From Lepus europaeus (taxonomy: Eukaryota; Chordata; Mammalia; Lagomorpha; Leporidae), in assembly GCF_033115175.1 (NCBI RefSeq), contig NC_084827.1:183077388-183141387 (forward strand): DNA of 64,000 bases, written 5' to 3'. The notes under the pieces were generated by a model. The model was not told the DNA's origin and did not search any database. It was given only the letters and a program-made list of their open reading frames with translations. Below are positions 10,501 to 22,040 of this stretch, in pieces. The translations under genes and the position numbers were made by a program. Positions within the stretch are counted from its first letter, which is position 1. Each line of letters opens with the position of its first letter.

Positions 10501-13500
10501 GTCACACAGAGCCTGTCAGCATCTTCATTCATAAGAGGATCTGCTGTGGTTGTCTTCCTTTTAAAAACTTTTGAAGATTTATTTATTGGGGCTGGCGCTG
10601 TGGCGTAGCTGGTAAGGCCACCGCCTGCAGTGCTGGCATCCCATATGGGCGCTGGTTCGAGTCCCAGCTGCTCCACTTCCGATCCAGCTCTCTGTTGTGG
10701 CCTGGGAGAGCAGTGGAAGATGGCCCAAGTCCTTGGGCTCCTGCACCCATGTGGGAGACCTGGAAGGAGCTCCTGGCTCCTGGCTTCAGATCGGCGCAGC
10801 TCCAGCCATTGTGACCATCTGGGGAGTGAACCAGCGGATGGAAGACCTCTCTCTCTCTCTCTCTCTCTGCCTCTGCCTCTGCCTCTCTGTAACTCTGCCT
10901 TTCAAATAAATAATTCTTTAAAACAAAGATTTATTTACTTATTTGAAAGCAAATTAAGAGACTTTCCGTCCACTGGTTCACTCCCCAGACGGCTGCAGCA
11001 GCGAGAGCTGTGCCAGGTCTCCCCGTGAGTGCAGGGCCCAAGCACTAGGTCCATCCTCCACGGCTTTCCCAGCTCCTTAGCAGGGAGCTGATCGGAAGTG
11101 GAGCAGCTGGGACAGAAACCAGTGCTGTACAGGATGCCGGTGTTGCAGGTGGCGGCTTTACTGCTACACCACAGGGCCCCCCCCCCCCCCCCAGCCAGTG
11201 CACCCCGCACCCGGGCCTGCCACACTGACTCCATGCTGGATATTGAAGGCTTTCCAAGTCTGTGTAATCGGAAACAAGGTTGCAGTGAGCACCTGAACGT
11301 GTAGTTCTCACATTCAGGATCGCTCTGCTGTGCGGTTTGGGTCAGAGTCCCACTGTCCACGGGTGGATGAGGGTCAGCAAGGGCCTGGTTCCCTGCAGCA
11401 GACCCCAGGAGGCCAGGGAGAGCTGTGGGGATAGGAGGTGTGGCTGTGCCCGCTGACCGCTGGTGCCCACCGGAGGGCAGGGGCAGGAGCCCAGTGGCGG
11501 CCGGTGGAGCTCTGAAGCGGTCTGCCTGCCCTGGCCTCCAGGGCGGGAGGTCCTGGGGCGCGCAGCTGGGTGTGGGGCTCCGTGCCACCTCCATGCCACC
11601 GCCGGGCCTGAGCACTCCCTCACACAGGTGCCAGGGAGCTGGGCGAGTTCCACGCCTTCATCGTCTCAGACCTGCGGGAGCTCCGGAGTCGAGCTGGCCA
11701 GGGCGTCCTGCTACTGCGCATCCACAACCCCTGGGGCCGGCGCTGCTGGCAGGGGCGTTGGAGAGAGGGGTGAGCGCAGCTGCCAGTCAGGGCTTGTGGG
11801 CTCTGGCCAGGCCTGGGCCAAGGGGACCCTGGGGCCCAGGAGTTCGGAGGGTGCTCAGTTCCCAGCACCCTGCTGCCCCTGGTAGCCCCTGGCGCTGCTG
11901 GACAGGGAGCCCTCTGGGGCCCCAGCTCCGACTGGGCTGACAGGGCCGAGGTCGCTCCTGGCTGGGGAGAGGTAGCCCCGGAAGACCCCCTGGAGGGGGA
12001 AGCCCACTGGGGGGGGGTAGGGGTGCGGGCCCTCGGGGAGGGGCTTCAGCTGACACACGCCTCCTGGCAGGGGCGAAGGGTGGAGCCAGGTGGAGCCAGC
12101 AGAGCAGGCCGAGCTCCTGTCTCAGCTCCAGGAAGGGGAGTTCTGGGTGGAGGAGGAGGAGTTCCTCAGGGAGTTCGATGAGGTCACCGTCGGCTACCCG
12201 GTCACGGAGGCCGGCCACCTGCAGAGCCTCTACACAGGTAGGGCTGGCAGCCCTGGGCCTTGCCTGTGCTGTCCCCGCCCCGTCCCAGGCCACTAGAGGA
12301 GGGGACGCTGACGCTCAGGGTGGGGGATGCCGGCCGGGCCTCCGCTGACACGTGCCCTGCTCTCGCGCTAGAGAAGGTGCTGTGCCACACGCGGGCGCTG
12401 CCCGGGGCCTGGGTCAAGGGCCAGTCGGCCGGAGGCTGCCGTAACAACAGCGGCTTTCCCAGCAACCCCAAGTTCTGGCTGCGGGTCTCGGAGCCGAGCG
12501 AGGTCTGCGTGGCCGTCCTGCAGAAGCCCAGGCCGCGCGCGACCGACTGGGCAGGCCGGGCACACGCACCTGCGGGCACTGGCTCTGCCTCCTGGAGCCC
12601 AGCGAGCCTGCCGGGCAAGGACTACCAGGCCGTGGGCCTGCACATCTGGAAGGTAACTCCTCCCCCACCTGGCGCCTCAGTACCCCGGGGCCGCCGTGGG
12701 GACCCCAGGGCCTACTGTTCTGCGTCTCCCACCTCACCCTGGGGGCCCTGAGCCTGCTGCCTGCCGCTCCTGGAGCAGAAACACACTGCCCGTCCCAGGC
12801 TCCTGCCCGCAGTCTGCCTGCTTGGAGCCGCAGGCGACACGGCGGGGTGGAGGGGGAGGAGGAGGACGCCATGGTCGGTGACATGGGGGGGGGGCCATGG
12901 TCGGTGACACCGGGGGGAGGGGGGGTGCCGCGGTTGGCACGTGGTCGGCCCGCGGTCGGCCCAGGCGGGTGCTGCCTGTGTGCTGGCCCCGTGTGTCCTG
13001 CGGGTGTGACAGTTCTCATCGGCTGTTTCCTGTCCTGTGGCCGTGGCCTCTGTCGGGCTCCCCCTCTCCTGCCGAGTTGCTGGGACGCAGCCCATGCAGC
13101 CGCATGCCCAGCCCTGCCGTCCTTCCTCAGCGGGAGATTTGCAGCCGTGGGGGTGTGGGACTGATGCCCCTGAAAGGAAGGGGTGACCGACAGGGCACTT
13201 CCGCTGTCACCTCAAGAGGCCTCGTGCTCGGGCAGGGCGGAGGCCGGGGACTGGACGCAGCCCCTCCTGTCCGCTGAGCTCCTGCCTGCACGGGACAGGT
13301 GGAGAAGCGGCGAGTCAGCCTGCCCAGGGTCCTGTCTGCGCCCCCTGTGGCTGGCACCGTGTGCCACGCCTATGACCGGGAGGTGCACCTGCGCTGCGAG
13401 CTCTCGGCGGGCTACTACCTAGCCGTGCCCAGCACCTTCCTGAAGGACATCGCGGGACACTTCCTGCTTCGAGTCTTCTCCACCGGCAGAGTGGCCCTCA

Positions 13501-15129
13501 GGTGAGAGGGGCAGGGCCCGCAGGTGAGGGGGCGGGGCCTGCCGGTGAGAGGTGCGGAGCCCACAACGCCAGCGCTCTCCCTTGCTTGTGTCTCTGGCAG
13601 CGCCGTCAGGCTTGTGGCCAAGAGCGCCAGTCCTGGTGTGGCCGTGGCCACCGGCGAGTGGGAGACTGTGCAGCTGCAGGGCTCCTGGCGAGCCGGCCGG
13701 ACGGCGGGGGGCAGCAGGAACTTCGCCTCCTACCCCAGCAACCCCTGCCTGCCCTTCTCTGTCCCCGAGGGAGCCGGCCCCCGCTGTGTCCGCATCACAC
13801 TGCAGCAGCACTGCCCGCGCGGCGCCGCCGACCTGCACCCCATCGGCTTCCACGTCTTTCAGGCAGGCTGCGCCCCCGGGCAGGGCCGGGGGTGGGGGTG
13901 CCTGAGTCAGGATGGCCGGCTGCTCGCGGGGAAGGGGCACCCCCAGCCCTCGCGAAGTCCGTGTCCACCATGTCAGCCCAGCAGCCACGCCCCCTCCGCA
14001 GGTCCCCAGGCCCGGGATGGAGGCCCAGCTGGCTCGTGCCCTGGGGAGTGGGTGCCGGCGGGGTGCCAGGAGAGTAGGACAGGGCAGGCCCAGGCTTGGC
14101 CAATCTGGCCACACGGTGGACAGCCCGACCACTGCCAGGTGCCACCACGGCCTTGTGTTCAGATCGGACACAAAGCCAGGCAGGTAGAGACACCTGAGGC
14201 TGTGGGCGACAGGGCCAGGGCAGGAGGAGAGGACCTCAGCCGGGTCCTCAGTGGGGAAGGTCCGGCCCCTGAAGGCGGAGCCCGTGCTGTCCAGCGACTG
14301 CCGAGGGCTCCGGAGCCCTGCCTGCTCCGCTTAGTGGAGCTCGGGAGAAAGCTCCCGTGCCCAGGAGCCCGGGGAGGCGCTTTCTGGCCGACGCTTGGGC
14401 AGGGCTTGGTTTTTCAAATGAAGCCCCTGGTGCTGCAGCTCCTTGAGCTTGGACACCACTAGTGGGGGCCTCTGGGGAGGGGTGAGTCAGGGCCCGAGAG
14501 TCCCTCAGCAAACAGGGGGTGGGTGAGGAGGGAGCAGGCTGCCCTGGCCTCTCGGAGCCGCTGGGGCAGGGAGGGAGGAGGGCAGCCCTCCGTGGCGGCC
14601 ACAGCCCGCTGAGCGCGTGCCGGCCTCCCCAGGTGGCAGACGGCGGGGGCCGGGGCTGCCCCCCTCTGTTGCTCCAGGAGCCGCTGCTGAGCTGCGTGCC
14701 GCATCGCTGCGCCCAGGAAGTGAGCCGGCTCTGCCTTCTCTCTGCCGGGGCCTACCGGGTCGTGCCCTCCACCTACCTGCCCGACGCAGAGGGGGCCTTC
14801 ACGGTGACCATAGCAACCAGAATAGACAGGTGGGGTCCTCAGCGTTCGCCCTGTCCTGCCGAGAGCAGAGGCAGAGTCATGAGCCTGGGGCTCTGCCCTG
14901 TGCCTGCGGGCTTCTGGGAGGGGTGACTGGCGCTGTCTCCGCAGGCGGTCCATCCACAGCCAGGAGACGCTGGGGCAGCACCTCCAGGAGGTGCGTATGT
15001 GGCTCCCAGCCCTGCCCGCTGCCCACGGCCCCCGGCCCCTGTCCCCTGTCCCCGCGCTGGTGTGCGAGGGCCGGGCAGCAAGCAGCTGTCCCCTCACAGG
15101 TGTCCTTTATGGCCGTGATGAAGGCCTAG
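4836..15129 (+). CDS. CAPN10: Calpain-10, 12 coding exons, 673 aa
   Basis: Intracellular non-classical calpain, a cysteine protease without the EF-hand domain; variation in the human gene is linked to type 2 diabetes. Exons: 4836-4982, 6482-6613, 8384-8580, 9233-9450, 11628-11769, 12071-12237, 12372-12652, 13299-13501, 13601-13862, 14633-14829, 14945-14990, 15100-15129. They sum to 2022 bases with every junction in phase; human has 672 residues. The catalytic triad is intact: Cys75 in [10 protein letters not shown] (exon 2), His240 in GEFHAFIV and Asn265 in HNPWGRRCW (exon 5). Exons 7-12 encode the two beta-sandwich domains, each with the [10 protein letters not shown] or [10 protein letters not shown] signature. 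The start is chosen by match to human MRAGRG; an upstream ATG at 4814 lies in another frame. Intron 9 appears to use a GC donor (CAG|GCAGGC at 13863). All others are GT-AG. Confidence 0.97.
6614..7875. repeat. TG-rich minisatellite in CAPN10 intron 2
   Basis: About 21 copies of a 50-75-base unit, each with a variable (TG)n block, then GACAGAGGGG(C/T)GGGC, then GGCCCCTGCCCGTCTCCC and CCTG. Some copies carry GTGAGTTTCAG instead of GTGACAG, and three carry a (GA)n run (about 7113, 7240 and 7527). The array begins exactly at the splice donor of exon 2 and fills most of the first half of intron 2. Confidence 0.95.
9640..10310. repeat. Minisatellite in CAPN10 intron 4
   Basis: Fourteen occurrences of GGCCTGGCCTGTGTGTGT, each followed by CTCCCCAG or CTTCCCAG. 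A long unit of about 56 bases (with GGTCCCTGGGCAGTGGGCAG) is interspersed with a short unit of about 34 bases that lacks that block. The array starts about 190 bases after the exon 4 donor. Confidence 0.93.
10582..10925 (+). repeat. CSINE, forward, CAPN10 intron 4
   Basis: Full-length copy with head GGGGCTGGCGCTGTGGCG, B box GGTTCGAGTCCCAGC, a (CT)n stretch at 10849-10868 and tail CTTTCAAATAAATAA. It lies tail to tail with the next copy. Confidence 0.93.
10926..11190 (-). repeat. CSINE, reverse, CAPN10 intron 4
   Basis: Begins with the complement of an A-rich tail (AAGATTTATTTACTTATT) and ends near a C run at 11179-11194 after the complement of the tRNA-like head (TACTGCTACACCACAGGGCC). With the preceding copy it forms an inverted pair with almost no spacer. 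Confidence 0.88.
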
Positions 15130-15440
15130 CTGGACGCCGGCCGTGATGAAGGCCCCACTGGACGCCGGTTACAGAGATGGGCCCGAGGCAGCTGCTGCCC
15201 GGCAGCGAGGTACCTGCACCTGTGCCACCGCCGCGGTGCTGTGGCGGCCGTGGCTGAGCCTCGGTGCCTCTGGCCCACACGGACCCAGGTGAAGCGCGCG
15301 GCCCTGGGTGGAGCAGGGGCTGTAGGCAGTGCATCCCCGGAGCTGCCCAGGGCTGCCCGGGAGCCGCGGCAGGGCGGCAGGGCCGTGGCCAGGTGCTAAC
15401 CCTGTTTGTCATTTGGGCATTTTTAAGACGTAACTTTATA

Positions 15441-15446
15441 AATAAA
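15441..15446 (+). promoter_or_regulatory. CAPN10 polyadenylation signal
   Basis: AATAAA 312 bases after the stop codon, followed by G/T-containing sequence. It predicts a short 3' UTR ending near 15465. Confidence 0.8.
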
Positions 15447-18400
15447 CGTGAACGAGCACTTGCTGTTAGAGATGCTCAGTGCCCAGAGCTCAGTCCACCG
15501 CCCACCCAGCCCCTGTGGGGCGTGACTGATGGCGACCCTGGCCAATGAGGAGGAGAGCTTGGAGGGGCGGGCACAGGGCAGACCCCAGGGCCGGAGTGGG
15601 AAGGGCGGCTCGGCAGGATCCGTGATGCAGGTGGCACCTGCTATCCTGGCTCCGCTGGCCCCACAGGACGCCAGAAGCAGCACTGGGAACCGAGGGAGCC
15701 CCTGGGGGCTCACGGGGACCCCTCTGGTTTCTCTTACCCACTCTGCCTCCTGGCGGCTGGGGGCCAGGAGCGCGGCCTCAGACCCTGTGGTCACTCCAGG
15801 CATCTGTTCCCATGAGAGGCTGAGCCCTCCGCACCCCAGCGGCTCCACGCCAGCCTCCTGGCCTTGCCTGTGGCTCCTTGCGCCCCTCCCCCCACCCCGC
15901 CTTCCCCAGGCACCCAGGGCCCCACCCTGCCCCAGCCGCCCCGGCAGGACTGGCCGGGGCTTTGTCAGTTGCAAAACCCTGCTGCAGGCGGCTGTGGCCA
16001 CACCCTGGGGAGAGGAGCTGGTGCCCAGGCTGGGTCCCGGGCCTGCGAGAGGCCCCCCCTCCATGGTGCCTTAGCAGGCAGGGTCTCTGCGTGGTTCTGA
16101 GACAGCTGGGGCACAGCGTTTGCTGGGCAGAGGAAGCCGTCCGTGCCTGGGACATGGCCACCCCGTGCTCCTCACGGGGCAGACAGGACGCCAGGAGCTG
16201 GCTCTGCCTGGGCTGCCGGGATGGCACCTCCTTGGGGATCTGGGCAGCGCATGCCAGGTCCACAGCAAGGGCTGGTCACCACGCCGTGCCCCATGGCAGC
16301 CCCAAGGTGTCCCTGTCCGCGCTAGGCCCTGGGCCAGGCTCCCGGTCAGCAGGTGTATAGACCCTGCCCCCCGCCGAACCCCTGCTTCCTGTGGTGGGAA
16401 GCACAGCTGCAGCTCCTTGCCCCTGACTTGGGAGGGAGACCCCAGAGGCTCCGACGTGGCATGCCTGATCCAGGTGTGACCTGCAGCTCCATCAGCCCTG
16501 GGCGCCCTGCTGGGCTGGCTGTGTCCTGGGTGACGGCAGAGGCTGGGGTGCCACAGGGGGCCTCTGACCTTCCTGGCAGGTCCCCCCCCCCAATGACTGC
16601 CACACGCCAGCAACCTGAGGCCTAGAGACGGGCTCCACCTGGGCATCCTCCAGGCCTGTTCTCGTGGCCACATGGGGTGAGACCCCGCTCTGCAGCTTCA
16701 GAGACCCGTGTTTTGCTTTGCTGTCTGGGGGGGGGGGGTGTGCTCCAGGATCTGCCCACCCTCGGCCTGGCTCCTATCAGCCCCAGCGTCCCCGTGGGCC
16801 CTCAGCCTCACCACTGTTACCACCATTGTCTCCTGGCTTTTGGTGAACCAAGCCAGCCACTCCACCCCCGGCGTCTGCTCCTCAGGGGTCAGCCGGCCAC
16901 GTCCTGGCAGATCGGGTCTCGCCATCAGCGGCTGCTGGTTACCTGGTGGGCACAGCCCTGCTGGCCTGGCCGTGTGGGACGGGGGCCTACGGTGGAAGCG
17001 TCTTCCCCACGCTGCCCGGGCTCCGCGGGCTCCAGATCCTGCATGTCCTGGCCCTGCCTCAGTTTCAGCCCCTGGTCGTGGTGCGAGCTCCCCCCATACA
17101 CACCTGCCGCCCGTGCCCTCCTCCCTGGAGACACTGACATTTCTGGGGCAGGGCCAGGGCCTTGGCTCCCTGTGGAAGAGCAGGGTCGGCCCAGCCACAG
17201 CCTCCCCTGTCCAGGGTCCCAGCTGAGGCCCTGGCCTGGATGTGAGCATGGGGCTGGGGCCTTGGAGACGGCCTGGCCTCCTCTGCCCTCCAGCAGAGAC
17301 CTCGTGGGTGGATGACCACCTGCCGGTGTCCACTCTGCATGGCCCAGCCGTCCTGACCCAGGCAGAGGCTGGGGGAGGGGCAGAGCAGGCCGGCCAGGGT
17401 GCTCTTTCCCAGCGTGGTTTCCTTGGCAACGGTTCCTCCCGGCAATGGGTGTCTGGACTGTGGCCTTGGCCTTGGGACTGTCCACAGGGAGAGCCTGGGC
17501 CGCGTTTGGGAGGCGGGCGGGAGCCAGGTGTTGCTGGCTTTGTCGTGTGAGCCTCCCCAGTGGGGCCCTGGCGCACTCGTGCAGCTCTGCTCCAGGGTGG
17601 AGGCCGCCTCGACCCCGCGTCCCCACGCAGCTCAGAGCCCAGCGCCCCGCCTATCACCACCCGTGAGACAGGGCGCACCTGTCCTGAGCCACTGCTGGGC
17701 CACCGAGCCCCTCCCACCCCTGGGGGCGGCTCCCCAGGGACGCGCCCTCCCTGCCCTGTCGCTCCTCCCTGGCCCTCTGCCATCTGTCAGTCTTCCATTT
17801 TCCGCTTGTTTTCTGCGAGGCTGAAGGTTTACAATGGAGACAGCCCCCAGTTTCCTCACCCATTGGGCTCCTCAGCTCTTCCGCGGGGGCGCGGGCCGTC
17901 CTCTCGCTGTGTCCTCCTGTGGAGCAGGGCCAAGCAGTCCTCCGGGGTCGCTTTAAGCGGGCACAATCCCGTGAGTGAGGGCTGCACCTCCCAAAGCCCC
18001 CTCCTCACACCGCCGCCTTGGCTTTAGCTGGGTCTCGGGCGCACAGCACCCCCACAGCCTGTGCCCGCCCTTCCAGACATGACTAGAAGCTGCTGACCAC
18101 GGCCCTAACCCCCAGCCCTGGGCAGGGCACCCAGAACTCCAGAACACGCGCAGGCCTGGTCTGGCTTAGCTGTGATGTCCGGGCTGGGTCCCTGGCAGCC
18201 ATGGGGCGGGGCCACCTCCCTGCTTGGCACCTCGGGGTGGGGTGGGGGAGAGCTGCGCGTGGCCCTGGAGGACCTGGCTGTGCAGGTGGGGCCGTACCTT
18301 CCCTGGCCTCCTGCAGACTTTGCCCCACGCCAACCCCAGGGCTACTTCCTGCCCCTGGCCTCACCTGGCCCTGCCTCTCCCCCGCCTGGCTCAGCGTCAG

Positions 18401-18944
18401 GGTCAGCAGCGCTTCCTGTGAGTACGCGGGGCTTGGCACCAGGTGTGAGGGGCAGCTGGGAGCTCAGACCGAGGCAGCAGCCCGCCCGCCGGCCAAGCTG
18501 GGACCCCCACCCCAGCCACTCCTCCCCCACCCCAGCACCGCCCCCAGCCTGGGCTGGGACTGCAGGTGCTGACAGGACTGGCAGACTGAGGCTCTGTCAG
18601 TCCCCCACCCAGGCCGGGGCCCCGTGACGCTGGGACCGTCTCGCTGCCTGCCGCCCCTCTCTCAGGACTACAACCACACGTGTGTGGGGCCGAGACTTGC
18701 GGCCGCCCTGGCCCCAGGGCCGCCCACACCCAGGTAATCAGTTCTGCCAGTGAGGCCGTGGGCGGCGCGGGGGGGTGGCAGGCAGGGGCCTTTGTGCCAT
18801 TTGATGGGCCTGGGTCTTGTCTCCTGGGCAAGAAGGCTGCCCTGACCACCGTGTATTTGCAGTGTCTCCCTGGCTGGGGGCTGGGGCTGGGGCTGGGCAG
18901 AGGCCGGGGTGGGGATGGGGGCACTCGGCAGGAGGAGACATACA

Positions 18945-19130
18945 TGATTTCGTGCTTGGGTTTGTTGTTTTAAATTGGTAGTGGAGTTGTATTTTCAGGC
19001 TCTGTTGCTAGGATACAGGAATGCATGATTGACACATATTATCCGCGTATCCTGTCACCTTGGCTTTTGTTTTTCCTGGTGAATTCCTTAAGATGTTCTC
19101 CGGGTGCGATGACGTTACAGAAATCCGAGG
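18945..19130 (-). mobile_element. Decayed LINE-1 ORF2 fragment
   Basis: The stretch is AT-richer than its surroundings. It matches the familiar antisense pattern of L1 ORF2: TATTTTCAGG, then TTGCTAGGATACAGGAATGC, then a TATCCTGTCACCTTGG segment, then GTGAATTCC. The plus strand reads as L1 antisense, so the element lies on the minus strand. It is short, old and has no coding capacity. Confidence 0.6.
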
Positions 19131-19934
19131 TGGGAAGGCTCCCTCTGTTCAAACAGGCACCAGAGACGGTGGCGGATCCAAGCAGTTTGTCACCAGCGGG
19201 CTCAGCTGCAGTCATTCCCGAGAGCTGAGCCACACCCCAAGCTTCTTAGGGTGTTTCTAGGCTCATCAGCGTCAGCCCTTGGCTGTCACAGCACTGGTGG
19301 GTTTAAATTGCAGCCCACGTGACCTAGGACCACACTCCAGTGTCGGTGGGTCTGGTGTGTTTGTAGGAGAGATGCCGGGGGCAGAGTCAGTAGGACAATC
19401 TGTGACTGGGGGAGAGGAGACCAGATAGCAGCGAGCAGCCACTCTTGAAGGTCTGCGTGGGAGGAGGGGTCTGCTGCTGTCTCTGGTTGCGGCCGTATTT
19501 CCTCCACAACGTCATATAACCCCCCACCCCCACACCCCGCTTCCCTTCCTTTCCCGTGTTTTTCCCATTGCCTGACTGTCCCCACCACTGTCACTCTGAA
19601 AACTGGCAGAGGGGTGAGGGACCCGGGCCCCAGGGGGAGGGGCACCATCTCTCTGCTGGGGATGCGGCTAGGGTTTCCTGTTCAGGGACCGTGTGCATTT
19701 TCCCCACGTGGACGCGGTGGCCGTGCTGGGTTCAGTTTGCTGAGTTTTACTGAGGGCCCTCCTGAGTGCAGGCGTGAGTGCGTCTCCATTGCGCGTGAGG
19801 AGGCGAGTGTGCCTGAGAGCGCGCTGGGCGGCCTCCCGCTGTCCTGAGTGGGTAAGGCTCCTTCCTCTCCTCCGGGACTGTGTGCAGCCCAGCCGGAAAC
19901 CACTGGCAGGAGGGCTTGCTTGGTAGAGACTTGT

Positions 19935-20110
19935 GGTTGTTTACTGTTTATCTGCAAGGGAGAGGTGGGGAGAGAGGGAGAGAGAGAGAGAAAGAGGGAG
20001 AGAGAGAGAGGGAGGGAAGGAGAGAGAGAGAGCGCTTCCCGCTGCTGCTTCATTGCACAAACCACCACGTCAGCTGTGGTGGGCCGGGCTGAAGCCCCAG
20101 TGACCCCTGG
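19935..20110 (-). repeat. Decayed CSINE with GA microsatellite
   Basis: TTTATCTGCAAGG followed by a purine (GA)n microsatellite at about 19970-20030 and a body remnant (GGGCCGGGCTGAAGCC) fits a reverse-orientation, truncated CSINE. The head is not recognisable. Confidence 0.55.
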
Positions 20111-20224
20111 GTGCCGTCTGGGAGGCCCCGGCTGAGCAGGGCACGGGTCCCAACCACAGATGCCGGAGACAACTCTGTGGTTTGTGGGCAGAAGCAGGGA
20201 CAGCTGTGCTGCCCCGGCCACGCC

Positions 20225-21165
20225 CTCAGCCCTCAAGAGGGGCACAGGCTGGGGAGAGGGGGTACAGGCTGGGGAGAGGGGGTGCACACTGAGGAGAGGG
20301 GGCACAGGCTGAGGAGTGGGGGCACAGGCTGGGGAGAGGGGGCACAGGCTGGGGAGAGGGGGTGCAGGCTGGGGAGGGGGGTGCAGGCTGGGGAGGGGGC
20401 ACACTGAGGAGAGGGGGCACAGGTTGGGGAGGTGGGGCACAGGCTGAGGAGTGGGGGTACAGGCTGGGGAGAGGGGGTACAGGCTGGGGAGAGGGGGTAC
20501 AGGCTGGGGAGAGGGGGTGCGCACTAAGGGGAGGGTACAGCCTGTGTAGAGGGGTGCAGGCTGGGGAGGGGGCACACTGAGGAGAGGGGGCACAGGTTGG
20601 GGAGGTGGGGCACAGGCTGATGAGTGGGGGTACAGGCTGGGGAGAGGGGGTACAGGCTGGGGAGAGGGGGTGCGCACTAAGGAGAGGGTACAGCCTGTGT
20701 AGAGGGGTGCAGGCTGGGGAGGGGGCACACTGAGGAGAGGGGGCACAGGTTGGGGAGGTGGGGCACAGGCTGATGAGTGGGGGTACAGGCTGGGGAGAGG
20801 GGGTACAGGCTGGGGAGAGGGGGTGCGCACTAAGGGGAGGGTACAGCCTGTGTAGAGGGGTGCAGGCTGGGGAGGGGGCACACTGAGGAGAGGGGGCACA
20901 GGTTGGGGAGGTGGGGCACAGGCTGATGAGTGGGGGTACAGGCTGGGGAGAGAGGTGCAGGCTGGGGAGAGGGTACAGCCTGTGTAGGGGGGTGCAGGCT
21001 GGGGAGGGGGCACACTGAGGAGAGGGGGCACAGGTTGGGGAGGTGGGGCACAGGCTGGGGAGGGGGTATAGGCTGAGGAGTGGGGGTACAGGCTGGGGAG
21101 AGGGTACAGCCTGTGGAGGGGGGGTGCAGGCTGGGGAGGGGGCACATGCTGGGGAGCGAGGCGAC
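20225..21165. repeat. Higher-order minisatellite upstream of GPR35
   Basis: The basic unit is about 20 bases (GGCACAGGCTGGGGAGAGGG and variants with TACAGG, TGCAGG or CACACTGAGG). Variants recur in a fixed order, giving a higher-order unit of about 130-175 bases. The marker CACACTGAGGAGAGG occurs near 20400, 20573, 20725, 20880 and 21011. The reverse strand is open in long frames only because the array lacks stop triplets. Confidence 0.93.
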
Positions 21166-21727
21166 GGCTGGCTGGGTTCCTGCTGGATGCTCTCCCTTGC
21201 TTGCTGGGCTTGACAGTCAGGATCTGCCTTCCTAGGGCCTTGAAGAGTGGCTGGCGTGCGGGTCTTCACGCCGTGACAGAGGCATGGGGCTCGGCACGTC
21301 TCCATGGGTCCTCGCTCCTTACAATGCTTCTGCTGGCGCTTGGGCCCGAGCCTGGGTCCCCGGCACCACCCTGATGGCCTCGACAGCTGCTCCACGCCCT
21401 ACCAGGCCCGCCCATGCTGCCCCACCCCAGCGACCCTGAGCAGCCCCCTGCTCTGCAGGTGGTGTTAGGGTGCCGAGCCCAGGCTGGGGCAGTCACTGCC
21501 GTTGGTTCTTATCAGTGCGCAGAGAGTTAAGTATCTTTTTACAGATAAAGATACGTTGTAAATACAAACTGATACTTCCCTCAAACTCCAGGGTCCCTGA
21601 GGCTGTGTCTGGGATCCGTCCTCTCAAAGCAAAGCTCCCAGCAACAGCTGTGCAACCATTCCTGTGCACGTGGGAAAATCCCAAAACACCAGTAGCAACG
21701 TCCCTATCAACAGTCTCGCTGAAAACA

Positions 21728-22040
21728 GCCTAGATTTTTTTTAAATTTAAAAGGCAGAGAAACAGGGAGAGAGAGAGAGAGAGAGAGAGATCTTTCTCAT
21801 CCTCTGGTTCACTCCCCAAATGCTCACAGCAGCTGGAGCTGGGCCAGGCTGAAGCCAGGGGCCAGGAGCTCCATCCAGGTCTCCCTGTGGGTGCAGGGAC
21901 CCAAGCACCTGGGCCATCTTCCGCTGCTGTCCCAGGCGTACGAGCAGAGAGCTGGATCGGAAGCAGAGCAGCCAGGACACACTGGGTGCCAGCGTCACGA
22001 GCAGTGGCCAAGCCCCCCTGTGCCAGGACGCCAGCCCCGA
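21728..22040 (-). repeat. CSINE, reverse orientation
   Basis: A T/A-rich start at 21734-21750, a (GA)n run at 21768-21790, GGTTCACTCCCCAAATG and the complement of the head near 22010-22035. Confidence 0.88.

Noticed and set aside
13863-13900. A GT donor further into CAPN10 intron 9 instead of the GC donor
   Set aside because: GT sites near 13890 would add residues absent from human calpain-10, and the CAG|GCAGGC position gives exact phase with exon 10. It is kept as the refuting alternative.
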